Shown here: piece by piece, positions 47,526 to 62,500 of the stretch | Position numbering within the stretch: the first letter of the stretch is position 1 | Layout: every line of letters starts with the position of its first letter | Source of the DNA: Haliclystus octoradiatus | Taxonomy: Eukaryota > Cnidaria > Staurozoa > Stauromedusae > Haliclystidae | Direction of reading: 5' to 3' | Length of the DNA stretch: 64,000 nt | NCBI GenBank assembly: GCA_916610825.1 | Contig: OU744446.1 | Location: forward strand, 15,000,538 to 15,064,537 | Notes under the pieces: generated by a model | Database searches by the model: none | What the model was told of the DNA's origin: nothing | What the model saw: the letters and a program-made list of their open reading frames with translations, nothing else | Position numbers and translations under genes: made by a program

Positions 47526-50500
47526 CTAGGGAAATGCTTACTGTGAATATGTGACTATCAATGCTTGCAGATAAAGGCAGATAACTGTTCGTCATGTTTT
47601 CATGAACATCAAAGGACCCATATGTTTATCATGTTTTTAAAAGGTGAACATTCTTATATGCAGTGTCCAACAAAATACTGAGTCTTCCGGAATCCTATAA
47701 CGGTTTTCTTCTGATTATTCTTTGAGATTTGCCTATAAATCAGAAAAATGTTAACTGATGTAAAAAAAATGTCTGATAAAGGCAGATAACTGTTCGTCAT
47801 GTTTTCATGAACATCAAAGGACCCATATGTTTATCATGTTTTTAAAAGGTGAACATTCTTATATGCAGTGTCCAACAAAATATTGAGTCTTCCGGAATCC
47901 TATAACGGTTTTCTTCTGATTATTCTTTGAGATTTGCCTATAAATCAGAAAAATGTTAAATTTTCTTCTGAATTTTCCCTAATCGTCCGGGATCCAAGAT
48001 TCCAATTTTTAACAGACCCTTAATGTTTTTAACACACATTGTTAATACGGTAGCTCTTACCTGGACCAGGGGAATCATCAATATTGAACTCATTAGCCTT
48101 CTGCCAGCGATGAGTTGTTGATACAAACATTGAGCTACTGACATAACGCTTAGGTCCACTGGTGTAATCAACTAGGTTGTAATGTCCTGGGCCAGGGGAT
48201 GGAGGAGGCGCAGGTAGAGGCATTGCTGGTGCAGATATGCAGAGATAATGCTTCTTCCTGTGCATATATTATAGAACAGAAACATATTATCGCTGATAGG
48301 CTATTAAACAAATAGTTCATACCTTCCAAGAGCTATTTGTTTAATCAATTAAGTAGTTATCCGGTATGTATCTAGATGATTCTGTAGCAATGCCCCTACG
48401 AAAAACAGTTTAGGAGTCCATGAATAGTTCATGAACAGCCCATGAACAGTTCATGAACGTTAAATGGACCCAAATGTTCATGAACTGTTTATGAACTCCT
48501 GAACTGTTTTTCCAAAAGGTGGTCAGCGTATTATAAACATGTATATATATATGTAAGATTTGCAGTTAATAATTACTTTTCAGTTACAGTAGATTCAATG
48601 TTTCGTCTCTGATTGTATTCCTTGCAATACCACATGCATAAAATGTCAATATCAAAATGGACAATATAATAAAAACACTGATTAAATAGTTCATGAATTT
48701 TACTCAAAGAGAATGTAGATATGGGTAATAGAGTATAGTTAGCTGATGTCATTGTAGACAAATACATTATGAAAATGACGACACAGGAATACGTTCTTAG
48801 AACACAAATTCTGAACATGCATGAATGTTATTGTTATGATTCACATGCATTCCTGCTCTTGGTACTGAACTTGGAATCCTCAGCAATTCCTCTGTGATGT
48901 AACATTTCAAAAACGATCATGAGCAGTTCATGAAAGGTTCATAAAAAACAGGCGATATAACGTTCATGAACTGCTAATGAGTCGTTCATGAACTATTAAT
49001 ATGGTGTTTGTGATCATTTTTGAAGTTATTAACGGTTACTTTATCTCAAATTAATTGTAATGTGATGTTATTGTAGAAAATGTAAAAATTTTAATTGTGG
49101 TTTGATAAAATGACTCCGACAACATGAATCAGAGGAATGCGCATAAAATTCGGCGTAACATTTAACTTGAGTAAATTATTTCGAGGATAATGTTCTATTT
49201 TTATCACACATGCTGCCATATAAAGATTGCAGTCTCAAATATATGATGTAGTCACAGACTACACATTCATAATTGTTACTAATAGTTTCATGCTTACGCA
49301 ATCATCAGACAAATAAAAATATATACATATAAATATATAATATGTTTTACACCATTTGTTTGGAAAAAAGGTTGACTAACTACTAGCGCTTATACGGTAA
49401 CTGAAAATGTTTAAGATAATAAAAAAGTAATTCGTACTTACGTGAATGTTTTTCTTTCTGGCAATGTCATTGGCTCAAATGGACAATAAGTGCCAGGACC
49501 AGGTACAAGAACAGAGTTGCCAGGCAATGAGATCCTCGATGTCTTTGATTTAAAAGGGGCTGATGCATCAACTGACTGTGCAACATCAAAGGATCCTTTG
49601 ATCTCATAACTACCTAAATATGATATGTAACATGCATCATAGTTTAAAATCAGCAATATACCAATATCACTGTATTTAGTTCAGCATTTCTCCAACGTTA
49701 AAAGAATGAATTAAAACTGACGTGGCAAAATCAGATGAAACATATAATTTTTATGTGATTCCATTATTCACCATTGTAATTCATATCCACAAGACGGTGT
49801 AATGTCAAAAGTATTACGTAACTGGAAAACGTAATGCAAATAGTAATTTTGTAAACCACATACAGTAATAGATAGAGATTAGTTCATGGGCATCGCGTAC
49901 ATATGGATTTTATTCATGAGTTGTGATGTATCACTCTGTGAATATTCATGGATTTTTTCAGCTGTTTGTGAACTGTTTATGAATTGCAATGAACAGTTCT
50001 CTAGTAAAAATTTCATGAAGTTCATAAGATGTCAAACTGTTCATGGACAGTTCATAAACTATTCATGAGATCATTAAATTTATTGATGGAGCATCTTGAA
50101 TTTGAAAGACAAGCTTCATTTCTATAAATCTGTCTCTTATCCTTCGGATTTCATCAATGCAAAACGATATAAAGAAAAAGCTGCAGATTACTCTAGTGAT
50201 CCCTGATGTGTTATAAATCATCCAATATTTCATAGATTGTAATAATTATGTATTCACTATTATTCTTAGTTGTTGTTGTTGTTGTTGTTGTTTGGCCCTC
50301 GTACAAGCTAGTTATCAGTAACATTTCTCCTATACAGCATACATTATTCTGGTCAGGGTCCGACAAAGTCCGGAAACTTGGAAACCTGGTTTGCGGAAGG
50401 CTAGGTAAATTCAAAAGAAAAAGGCAAAATGTTGGATACATAAATTAAAATCATTAGAAAATGGGAAATATAAATTTTTGATTTTACGTTTATTATGTCA

Positions 50501-53500
50501 TTAAAATTACTCTAAAGTGTTGAGGTTTGCAGAAGGAAAAACATTTTGTCGGACCCTGATTCTGGTGCTATCTTTGTGTCATAATTATATGCTTATACCA
50601 TGATTGGGAACTTGATGAAATGCTTAGGTGATATTTAACAATTACACAACAAGCCCGAGTTGGCTACCGTCGAATAGTCACCGAGGTCCTCCAAGCTGAC
50701 TATTTAGGACGGTAGCCAACAAGGGCGAGTTGTCTAATTGTTTTAGTACAAACCAACTAGTGGTACAAGCAAAACACATCAAAAGAAATAGATTCCAACT
50801 ATTTAATAGCTTCTTGCATAATTAATCTTTAATACAACCGTCAATCAAAGGCATCCATGACGACTGCAGCGTCGTAATTTGGAGGATGAATTTTAATTTG
50901 ACTTGATTCAGATTTAATTTTTAAAACAAAAAAAGTTGGATATCAATACTGGCTACAAATTTACAGCCCCAACAGAATAGCAAACTTGAGCAAGGTAATT
51001 ACTATTGAGTATCTAAAAATACATAAATGTTTGCAGTTTGCAATATAAACGTTTGTTGTTTATACACTTTTGCTGACTAGTGAACTAATTTATATCTGCA
51101 ATAAAGTAGCGACGAAAAAATTGCGAGAAGATTGTTAAATAAGATTAAAATTGTATATGCATAGCCTACCATTAAACAACTTCATCTCATATTTTGTTGC
51201 TTGCTTTGTATTCTTGGGCACGGAATTTATAAGACTCTAGTTTAAAATTGATTCAATAACATTTGTGAATCGCTTGTTTACTTTAGAATTTTGCGAGGGA
51301 ACTTGCCAGCGTTCACTATGAGAAAATAGTGAACGATTGAGCAACCAATCAGAATGCAGATCATCGAATAGTACCCTAGTCGGTTTCGACTAATATGAGA
51401 TATGACATTAATACAAATGAGTTTTTAAATATATTTTCAGAAGGGTTTGTATCATATCATTACCTGGTGCAGGCAAATCTTTGCTTTTTACATTATCCAT
51501 TAACTCACGTCTTGATCTGCCAAAGAGACACAATTATTATTATAGCATTTAGCATAGCTTCAAATTCAACCCCTTATGAACAATCATTGACATTTTTACT
51601 GGCTGTACCGATGTTGTCAGGCGAAACAGAACATAATTTAATTTAGACAAACCCCGGACAAATTGTTACCTTGCAACTTTATGACACTTGCGTTAGTAAT
51701 GTTTCTTGGACTTTTTCGGGGGATATGGCTACTACTTCCACGTGCTCAATTGGATAAACTAAATAGTACCAAATTTTGTAAATAAAATCATCTGCGTCCT
51801 ACTTTCACTTTTAAAATTTCTGCTTCTACTTAAATATAAGCATGCATTTGCATGCAATCGAAATCTAGTTCATTGAATTTTCCTTTGGGTTCATGAACAG
51901 TTCATATTTCATGAATTATAAAAAATGTAGCGTTGCCGTTCTCAAACTCATGATCTTTTTTCAAGGGTCTGTGTCAATCAAACGGAAGAAGCTGACCAAA
52001 ACCGAATATTGCTCATTCTTGTTTATGTCACAAAACAAAGGATCGTTCTGTTTTGTATTTGCAAGACATAGAAATTCATTCAAGTCCAAAACTGTTCAAT
52101 TAGCACTTCAGTCTGAGACAGGATTGTTGTTGAAAAAGGAAACAGTTTTCATTGTTTTTTCTCAACTAAGATGTATTTATTTCAAAATGTGTTTCAAATA
52201 AATTTCATCTAACATGACATTGCCTCAAATACTAGACATACAAATGGAAATATCGTAAATTTAAAAGTAGATTTATCATGAACTGTTCAAGGGTCGTTCA
52301 TAAACAGTTGTCATAAACTATTCATGAAATTCATGAGCTATTTACGGTGTTTATGAACTGTTCATGAAATGTTTATGAACTCACTTAATATTATTCATGA
52401 TATATTTTTTGCAAGGGAAATAAGGTTTGATTTATTAGAACTACTGTGATCCTTCTCTGTTCCAAAGCTCCATTGTCACATGTGAGCATGCAAACCTTGC
52501 TACAAAAGACTATAGAAATACATCATATCATACCTAGATGAAAAGGCAGCAACTGCACCACTGTGATTCTGCTGTACAGTTGTACCATAAATGTTCCTTG
52601 GTAGCTACAATGCAATCACATCAGACAGTGTATAAGTAGCAGTCTATATATAAGTAGGCCTAAATCTGTTTTTATCAGATCTTTTATGTGTTTTTCGGGT
52701 ATTGAAGCAGTCCTTTCAAGAGCGACAAAACAGACCCGATTTTCTCAATAATTTAAAAAAAAACTCAGAGGGTCTAGACTGAGATTAAAAGGAAGCAATG
52801 GAGAAGCCACACAGTTGAAAGGGTTTGATCAATTTCAAACAAAATGGTACAATTCGATACCAAAAATCCTTGGGAAATGATTAATGCCATCAGACACAAT
52901 GCGACAAATAAAATACAAAATCCAACACGCCAGACAAAATCGAAAGAGTGGCTAAAAGACAAGAGCTTTTATAAAGCATTTAAAAGTTGCGCAAAGGTTG
53001 TTGTCTTTTGCCCAAGGCTGAGCAGTTAGAAAAATAATTAATCTGTGTCCAATCAGAAGGAGGTCGTTGTGTCAGGTTAACTTGATGTTAACCAGAAACT
53101 GAATGTAGCATAATTTGAAGTATGCATTACGTTTTAGCTGGAGTTATAACAAATAAATAAAGGACTGCAGTAGGTTCGTAATATTCAAGTAGAATTGCAT
53201 GAATAACTTACTTGAAAATCTAGATTCCTTGTGAATACAATCAAAACTGTAATTGCATGTAAATAGTTTCCTGCTAGTAAACTTGATAGTTATATACAGC
53301 AGCAGACAAGTACAGTACATTTTTCTGGCCATTAGCCTTCATCATTACTGCTCAGTGAGCGAACAAGGGACTGACTTCGGTTTATACCTAGGTCAAGATG
53401 AGTTATCAATGTGGTGAAAAAATTCATCACCGGAAAAAACATCTGTGCCATGCCAGAGTGCTCAAACTACAGAAGTAGTGGGCAATGCATATCGCAAATA

Positions 53501-56500
53501 GTATAGACACATCATGAGTCGATAGTGCTCAAAATTGCGCATGCGCAATTGAGACATACATGGCCGCACATAGTTATATATATATATATATATAAATATA
53601 TATTTGTAAATCCTCTTACAACTTTAAACTATTACTTTTTAGTACTTTTTATGCAAATATAATGTATCAGCTCCGGCTGTATATAAAGTTTTTTTTTAAA
53701 CTTACGTTGGACACAGAATAAATGATGACGATGACATGGCTTATGTTTACTACACAAAATTTGTTTACCTAAAATATTTTGCTATATTGAAAATTTCTGT
53801 CAAACAATTGAATTGAAATGAACTGTACTGTGATTTAAAGAAATATCCCATGCGAAAAATGGTTCAGGAGTTAATGAACAGTTCACAAACCTTCACAGAC
53901 AGTTCACAAGAATTCATGAAAAATTGGCACCATTTAACGTTCATGAACTGTTCATGAACTCCTGAACTGTTTTCTGCAGGGCCACCTGGCGAAACACAAA
54001 AGATCAATCAAGAGTTCATAATTTACTAACAAACTTGATGAATGATTCATGAGCTGTGATGATGGGCTCATCGACTATATAAATGTCTGATGAAAGATAA
54101 TAAATGAAAGATATGTGATGAACAGTATATGAATAATTGAAGAAATGTCCATGAATGTTCATGAACAGTGTGTTAATTGACATTCGACACAGAAAGTCAT
54201 TTGAACTTATTAAAGTTTATGAAATTTTGTGCCATATAGTATTAATGACCTGTTGAGAAACTCGCTTGTCTGCAAACCTGTATGTATGAGATTGACATTC
54301 ACATGCAAACAAATCTCAAAATGTGTTACCTGCCCCTGTAAAATGTTGTCCTGAATTCATCAACAGCTAACATACATATCATCAGGGTCCGAAAAAACGT
54401 TCAGCCTTCTGGAATCGTAGAAAATTTCAACATTTTCTTCTGAATGTCTTTGTTGAATTTTGGCCTTTCAATCGTAAAAGTAACAAGTTTGTTCTAGTTT
54501 ATTCTAGCCTTATGGCGTCTAGGATTCCAGGATTCCTACTTTTGTCAGACCCTGAAGATCATTACTTGTGTGAAGAATATTCATAAAACTATTGTCTATA
54601 TTGTTTTCTCATTACCTGATATTGATTTGGTGCAGGTGTTGTGTCTTTCAGGGAGTTGGTCTTGACAGCAATTGGAGTTTGAAAGTTGCTAAAAAATATA
54701 TAACATCAACCAATTGTATCTGTCAACTACTGTATGTAATCTTAAATTGTGCAATAAGTTTTCTCATTTATCAAGAAAAAAAAGTAACTTTTCAATAATG
54801 TAACAAATTGTGTTGATTTCTTGCATCTTATCTATTATCCTAATGTTACTATTATTCTTCGTGCCAACTTAGTGAAAACTATAGATCTGTTGGTTACAAG
54901 TTCTGACAAAATGTATTGGTCAAGGTAATCTGAGAAAATGATGGTTCGCATTTTCTGCATCAATCGACACAGACTGTATGCACCAGATGGATTTGCCTTT
55001 AATATTTATTTCAACGAATAATTCATTGATGGACCTTTGGCTACAGCTATTCTCACATGCTAAATTGATTTACATAGTTTATTAGTTGGGCCTAAATACT
55101 TGTTAGGATAAATTAATTAATGGCCAGTTAAGTGGAATCCATACAGACCTTGTACATTGTGCTCTACTGAATGCTTTTGAGCTTATGATTTGTGGGTTGT
55201 ACTGACCTATAGAAGTAAGAATAATTTGTTTTATAACATTTCAAACAAATACTAGAATGACAGATCATGCTCAGTTCATGAAAGGTTCTTGTAAAGTGGG
55301 CAATTTAGAGCTCATGAAGATTGTAAACGCGTCTAAGCAGTTCATAGAGTCCATGTAAAGTTCATAAATACTTCATGAACAGTTCCTGAACTAACTACGT
55401 TTTTATGCAGAAGAGAGGTTTTGGTTGAAGGCTTAGAGTCTGCTCAGTCCTGACTACTCTGCAGAAGATTAACATGTCATATAATTGGTGATCCTTTCTC
55501 AATGAATGAATGGTGACAAGATAGGAAGTGCAGTTAGGTTAAAATGTGATGCATGGAGCTGAGACTTTGGTCTATTTCTATGTGAAAAAAGTTCATGAGT
55601 TCATGAAGTGTTCATGAACGCTTAGGCAATTTCACATTCATGAACTGATTCATGAAATGTTCATGAACTGAACTCTTTGTGAATGTTCATGAACTGTACT
55701 GTGCATGAAATTTTATAGCAATACCGTGAAAAGCTATAAAAGTTCTGTAAAGGAAGAAATGATTTACTTTATTTTTTAGAAATTCTACTAAAGAATAAAA
55801 AGGTTGTCATAGCTGCATGAACTCGTGAACATTATAATCACAACGATGAGAGTCTGGATTGATGAGACCTCGATTGATACATCATAGCACATCATGGCAT
55901 CCAGAGACTCTGATTAGTAACTAGCAGTCAGTATCCAGTTCTGGACCTCGGTTGACAAAAGTTTCAGATTACTAAATAGCAAAATCAATTGAACAATTTT
56001 TAAACTATGTGAACATGTAAAACGCTAGAAATTTTATAATTATTATTTATCACTAATCAAATGCTGATGGTCAATTCAATTTTAATTTTGTTGAATTATA
56101 TATGGACCCTTTTTACTTTTATTTACCTTCATTATGTTGATCAACGGTATGAACAAGACACATTATTTTCAGTTTCGTAACTGTAGCAAAATATTGTGTC
56201 TTGCTCTAATCGCATAATGATGGATACGCACAAGCTACGGTCTACGGAGTACTTCTCATTTTTGTTTCTAATTTTGCTATTCTATGATAGAAGAACATTT
56301 TTTTGATCTAAAATAGTAATCTCCAAATATCTGGAATATATAAGTTAACAATCATCTTTATTTAGGGAAAGAACTTAAAAGGCAATGAAAGTCAAAATGA
56401 CTTACCAGGACCAACCGTGAAGTCTTTACTTTTTGAACGAAGAAAACGCTTTGTCTGTTGAGGATAAAAACAATAAATGCCAACATAAAATTCTCTTTAC

Positions 56501-59500
56501 TTTTTATCCACTTAGAAATAAAGCATTAGCAAAGCGCATTTTATGTTCGAAACAATACTGTCTATGAAACAAGTATAGTGTAGAAACTTATTCGCAACTT
56601 ATTTGTTGTCATAGTAACATTATCGTTTGAATATTGTAATTTTACTAGTTAAATTAATGTGCTTTAATTGGTCAATTTGTAATCATTGTCATGCCACATT
56701 GTATGTAATTTTTACACTTCCTATGCACTGTTCATCCTGGGGCCAGACTTATGATATTATTTATTACAGTGACAATATCTAGTTTTCTCTAACCATTTCT
56801 TTGCCTTTGTCACAATTTCTTTTGGTCTCAAGCGGCAGTTAAATACAGCTCTCTAATTGACTGGCTAGTATACACCAGCGAAATTCTACTACATGTAGTC
56901 TTCTATAAGACCAGTTGTAAAATAATATTTTTCATGGCTTCAACTTGTTACATTTCACAAATGATAAAATGCTAAACCTTTTTGGAAGGTCGACATGCCG
57001 TCAACTCACATGCATTGCTTTTTCAAGTTTTAAATTTTAAAAATTGTGCACAATTTTAAAACAAATTTAAAAGACAACAACGCAATTTTTGTGATGGAGA
57101 TTGCTGCTTGCCCATCTTTCTATATTGGAAAGAAAAGTAATTTTGGAAAGCTTTGGTTAATTATGTTCCTATCTTTTGAATTACAATTAACTTGGAGATT
57201 CTTCATAGCTTAGAAATGAAAAAATGTTATCAGCAAATTCAGCCATAAAATGAGAGAAGAATTTTGCCGAACAGTGGATTAATATCTGGACTGATTTGTA
57301 TAGAAATGTATGGTTTCGAGTTTAATTTGAAAATAATTTTTCACCAGGTGGGTTTTTCAAAGAGTTTCGAATTGCACAAGCCTCAATGAGCTTTCTGAAA
57401 AATGCGCTAAATCGAAATTAATCCAGAATTGAACAAAAAATTGTATGATTACCTTTCTATCAGATACCTGCAAAAATCACAAAAACAATTTTTGAATGGA
57501 ATAACCACCTGCGAAAAACAATTCAAGAGTTTATGAACAGTAACATGAACGTTAAATAGCCCCAAACTTTCATGGAATGTTCATGAATTTTTCATGAAAT
57601 CGTGGGCCATTCGACGGTAATGAAATGTTCATGAACTGTTCATTTGTTGGCTGTTTGATTATTATCAACCAATCATCTTGAAGTTTCGATTTTTGCACTG
57701 AAAATTTGTCGTCTACAAACAAGACTTTAATTTTAATTGAAAAAGTTTAGCATTCTCAAAATAAAATTGTGTCTAAAATTATGTACGTAAAAATGCTAAT
57801 GTCTATCTAACTAAATCATACAGATTTACGTCTGAGTAATTAAATTCGCTGATTCAACTAGTAATGCTAATCATAAGTTACCTTTGATGCAAAGCCAAAG
57901 GAGCCTTTCTTTGATGATACACTGTTACTTCCATAGTCAACAGCACTAGGTCTATTATCAATGTAAGTGGCTGGACCAGGATTTTCAGACTAAAACATAG
58001 AGTTGCAAAAAACCATTCAAACTGATTTAGGCTATCAGTTATGTCGAACAGTAGACCGAGTTTCTAAGTAATATTTATAGGGAAGGTTCATATCTAGGAG
58101 GGGTTTCTTATAAATCAGGAATTGAGAATCATGCTTTTCAATAGTGTGAATCAGAAATTAGCCTTGAGAAACGAGAATTCAACTTCATTTGAACAGGAAT
58201 TTCTCACGGTCTCTATGTTATTCAAAAAGATAGATAAAATCGAAATTCCTATGCAAAATTGTTAGAAATAAGAAGGAATACTTCCATGAGCAGGAATTGG
58301 GCAATTTCAACATGTGTGAAACTTACATTAAAAAAACGCCCCCTGTTATCCAACAGTTTTATCCCTTAGGTATCCCCTTCAAAGGAGCAGATAGTAGCAG
58401 CATCTGTTGAAAGTGCTGAGTAATTCAGATGTGCTTCACAAGGTGGTTTCCTCCCCAAATATATCACTGCATAGCGAGAAGACATTATAACGTTTAATTT
58501 ACAATCTCTAGAGGAGTTTATAATAAATAAAAATCTCGTATTTATTTTCAAACTAACGCACAATATGTTACATGATGACACAAACAGAGTATGTATAAAC
58601 TGACCTCTGTAGCTATAAATCTTTTGGAGGTTGAAGTAAAACCGCCTCTTTCTGAATTGCTGGTGATATATGTCTGATACTTACTAGGTATAGACGCATT
58701 CTTAGCAACAGTCTGATGACCTGAAACAACAATTGAAAGAATGCATAAATTTTATTCCTACTAAAAGTTTTTTTCTCAATCGTAAACAATGGTATTATGC
58801 AGCTTACATATCAGGGACAACGAGGACATCTTTGTGATTTGGAGATATTCGAAAATATGATGTAAGAGTTAATTTTATTATGCCCCATTTATGTTTTAGC
58901 CTCGTTTGTTATTCATCACTTCTTGAGTTTTTAAGCAAGCAGATTTCGTAGGCTTTCGCTTGTGCAGCACGTGTCTCATTTCTGTCTTCATACTCTTCAT
59001 TTTTAATCTATTCTTACAAGCTAGTGGGCCATGTCTGATAGAATTAAAATCACAGATGTCATTCAAGTTGAGAAAGGAGATTCGGATATCTCAGAATGGT
59101 GGAAAAGATTTGATGCTGTTTCGTTGATAAAAAAGCTTTCTGTTATGGACAAAGCTACGGTTGTACCATTATTATTACGGGATTCAGCATTCTTAATATA
59201 TGACAAGATAAATGATGAAGATAAGTCGAATATTGATAAAGTCAAAGCAAGATTACATGAAGCTTTTTCTATATCAAAATTTGATGCTTGGGAGCAGCTT
59301 CAATCACGCCGCCTGGAGCGCGGTGAAAATGTAGATGTGTTCTACGCTGATTTACAACGCTTGTGGTGGGATATCGTTGTTAAAGATGTTTTAGGAGCAT
59401 CTTTTGTATCTGGTTTACCTCCTGCTGTTAGTCAACGACTAAGAACTTGTTGTGATGCTTCTGGGGAGACTCTTCTGCAACATGCTAGAGTTTTAATGGA

Positions 59501-62500
59501 GGCAGAAGTTGTTGAAGATCTTGTTGCAATGAGTGTGAGAAAACCGCCTGGAAAACGATCGCCTACAACTTTAAGCAGAAGTAAACAGCTACCGCCTAAA
59601 CCTTGTTTTTTTTTTGTGGGGAGGAAGGCCATTATGCGACAAACTGTCCACAAAGAAGCAAAGATGATAAAGACATTCAGTGTGGTAGGTGTAATGAAAT
59701 AGGACACTTTACCTATGGATGTGCCAAAATGTCATCGTCGGGAAACAGCAAAGGGGTTGTAGCGTCTGCGGAACAATCTATGGCCCCAAGAAATTAAAAG
59801 ACCTAATTAATATAAGTTGATGTCTTGATTAATGGTTGTAAATGTAAAATGTTAATCGACACTGGATGTACTACATCAATAATTAGTTTACGATTGGCAA
59901 CATCATTAAATCTTAAATTTGAATCTGTACCAGTCGAATTACCTTAATGGACAATGCAAATGTTAATGCTGTTGGATGCGTTACAATGGAGTTAAATGTT
60001 AATGGTTGTATAGCATCTGCTAAATGCCTCGTGGTTGATCAGTTACTAAACAATATTGATGGAATTCTTGGATTGGATTCAATTGTTAACATTGGTGGAT
60101 TGAATATATCAGATAATGGTCAAGTTGTAATTGGAGGTAATGCAATTTCTGCTGTCAGTCAAGTGAACAATTTAGTATCACCTTTCAATATCGAAAATGA
60201 TAATTTTATGGCTTCTTTTGATGGGGCTAAATGGACATTATCATGGAAGTGGAGAAATTGTAAAGAACCAAAAGTTTTACGTTACACAGTTGAACGTTAT
60301 AAAATGTCACCAGAAATTCAAACTGCGTACGATTCAACAATGAATACCTGGATCGATAAAGGATATTTAATACCATATGATGAAAAACTTTATGGTGAAC
60401 CAAAGGGACTGATACCTATGTTTGCTGTTGAGCAACCAGCTAAAAATAAAGTGAGCAACCCATTTTTGATTTCCGCGAATTGAATGCAAATGTTGATGTT
60501 TATTTTGGTGGCAGTGATGTGTGTTTAGATAAATCAGGAAATGGAGACAGTGGGGTGTAAATTGTAGCATTGTGGACTTGCTTGATGCTTATTTGCAGCT
60601 CAATATTGATTCAAGTTTGTGGTGCTTTCAAACTGTTATGTTCAATAAACACCGTTGGTGTTTGACCTGCCTTGGTTTTGGTCTGAGTTCCGCACCTTTG
60701 ATTATGTCAACTGAATCATGTCCTTTCATTGAATGAAAAAGTGAAGGCTGGGACAGATGCTTATGTGGATGATATCTTTGTAAATGAGAATGTAGTTACT
60801 GCTGCAGATGTTAAACGTCATTTAAAGCAATTTGGTTTAGAATCTAAAGAACCAGAGCAGATTTTGCCAACCTCACCTGTTCGTGTTTTAGGATTAAACG
60901 TTATTAAGAAAGGTGATTCTCTATGGTGGGATCGTGCCAACCCAATTAAACACCTTAGCCTACTACTGATTATTGTAATTTAATCAAACGTGAACTTTTA
61001 CTCATTGTGTGGTAAACTTGTAGGTATCAATCTTGTTTGAAATTGGTTGCGTGTCGCATGTAGCGTATTGAAAAGATTGGCCAATAATACTGATTGGGAT
61101 GATATCTTGGATGAAAGTATAACTGAAAAGTTGAGAAATATATACGAACGGGTTGAGTTGAGCGAGTCATGCAAAGGTCGATGGTCTGTCGTAAATTCAT
61201 CATCTCTGAGAATTTGGTGTGATGCAAGCTCTTTGGCTTTAGGTATTTGCATTGAGAACGATGGTCATATTATCGAAGACGGTTCATGGTTAAGACAAGA
61301 AGATAGTTACATCAACATGGCAGAATTGGACACAGTGATAAAAGGACTTAACATCGGTATTTTATGGAAACAATCCAATATTGAACTAATGACAGACTCT
61401 TTAGTAGTTTATAATTGGTTAAATGATGTTTTATCGTTAAAATCTTGTGTAAAGACAAAGGCAAAATCTGAAATGCTTATTAGACGGCGACTACAATTGA
61501 TTAATGAATTGAAGCAGGATTATGAATTGCAGGTAAATGTTGTATTAGTTCGATCAGAACAAAATCTAGCTGACTCATTAACTCGTGTTCCGTCTAATTG
61601 GCATGTAACTAAATCTGCATTAGATTCCACTGAGAATGATTTAGTCTGCGTAGGTAATACAATTATACCCACTATTCAACATTTACACTTTATTTCACAT
61701 GGAGGATATGCACAGACAGAATACTTGGCAAGACATTCTGGTTTAGATTATTCCAAAGAAATGATTGACACTGTGATAAAATCATGCAATCAATGTCAAT
61801 CTGTGGACCTGTCCCCCGTTCAATCGGAAAAGGGGGAATTGTCTGTGAAGAAAATGTGGAAAAGGGTAGCTGTAGGCTAGATGTAACAAAATTTGAAGGA
61901 TACAAATATCTGACCTTTATTGATTGTGGACCCTCCCGATTCTGTTTGTGGAGGAAAATATTGAATGAAGGTGAGCAACAAATTATTATACAATTAAAGT
62001 CTGTTTTTTGCGAACGAGGACCTCCTGACGAATTGTTGTTGGATAACTATAGCATATTTAAATCGAAAGGTGTTACAAATTTATGCAAAGAATAGAATGT
62101 AACGTTGACTCCGCGAGCGGCATACAAGGCTAGTGGAAATGGAATTATTGAGCGTAATTACCGTAGTATCAAGGTTATCGCTACTAGATCATCAATTTCG
62201 ATGACTGGTGCTGTCTATTGGTATAACAATCTGCCCACTAAACAACGTGATGTCCCTCCTGCAGAACGCATATATATATTCAAGCCAAGACTAAATTTAT
62301 CGAAACGTGATATTGTTTCAGAATTATTTAATGTTATTTTTCCTGTTGGTTGTCCTGTTTGGGTAAAACCGGATCAAAGTGTACGCTGCTTTCGTCGCTG
62401 GTTGAAAGGAATTATTATTCAACAAGTTTCTAACCTCAAAGCAAAAGTTTTGATTATTGACCATGTTTCTTTGAGACATATATCACATTTACGAATGCGT

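Noticed and set aside
51893..52201. 102-codon plus-strand frame
   Set aside because: It begins in a GTTCATGAAC-type repeat within an STPG1-like intron and shows no domain.
56138..56191. Extra 54-bp STPG1-like exon between exons 4 and 5 on the minus strand
   Set aside because: Splice-like ends exist, but the translation has no PG motif and it would not supply the phase change needed; 55149-55206 does.
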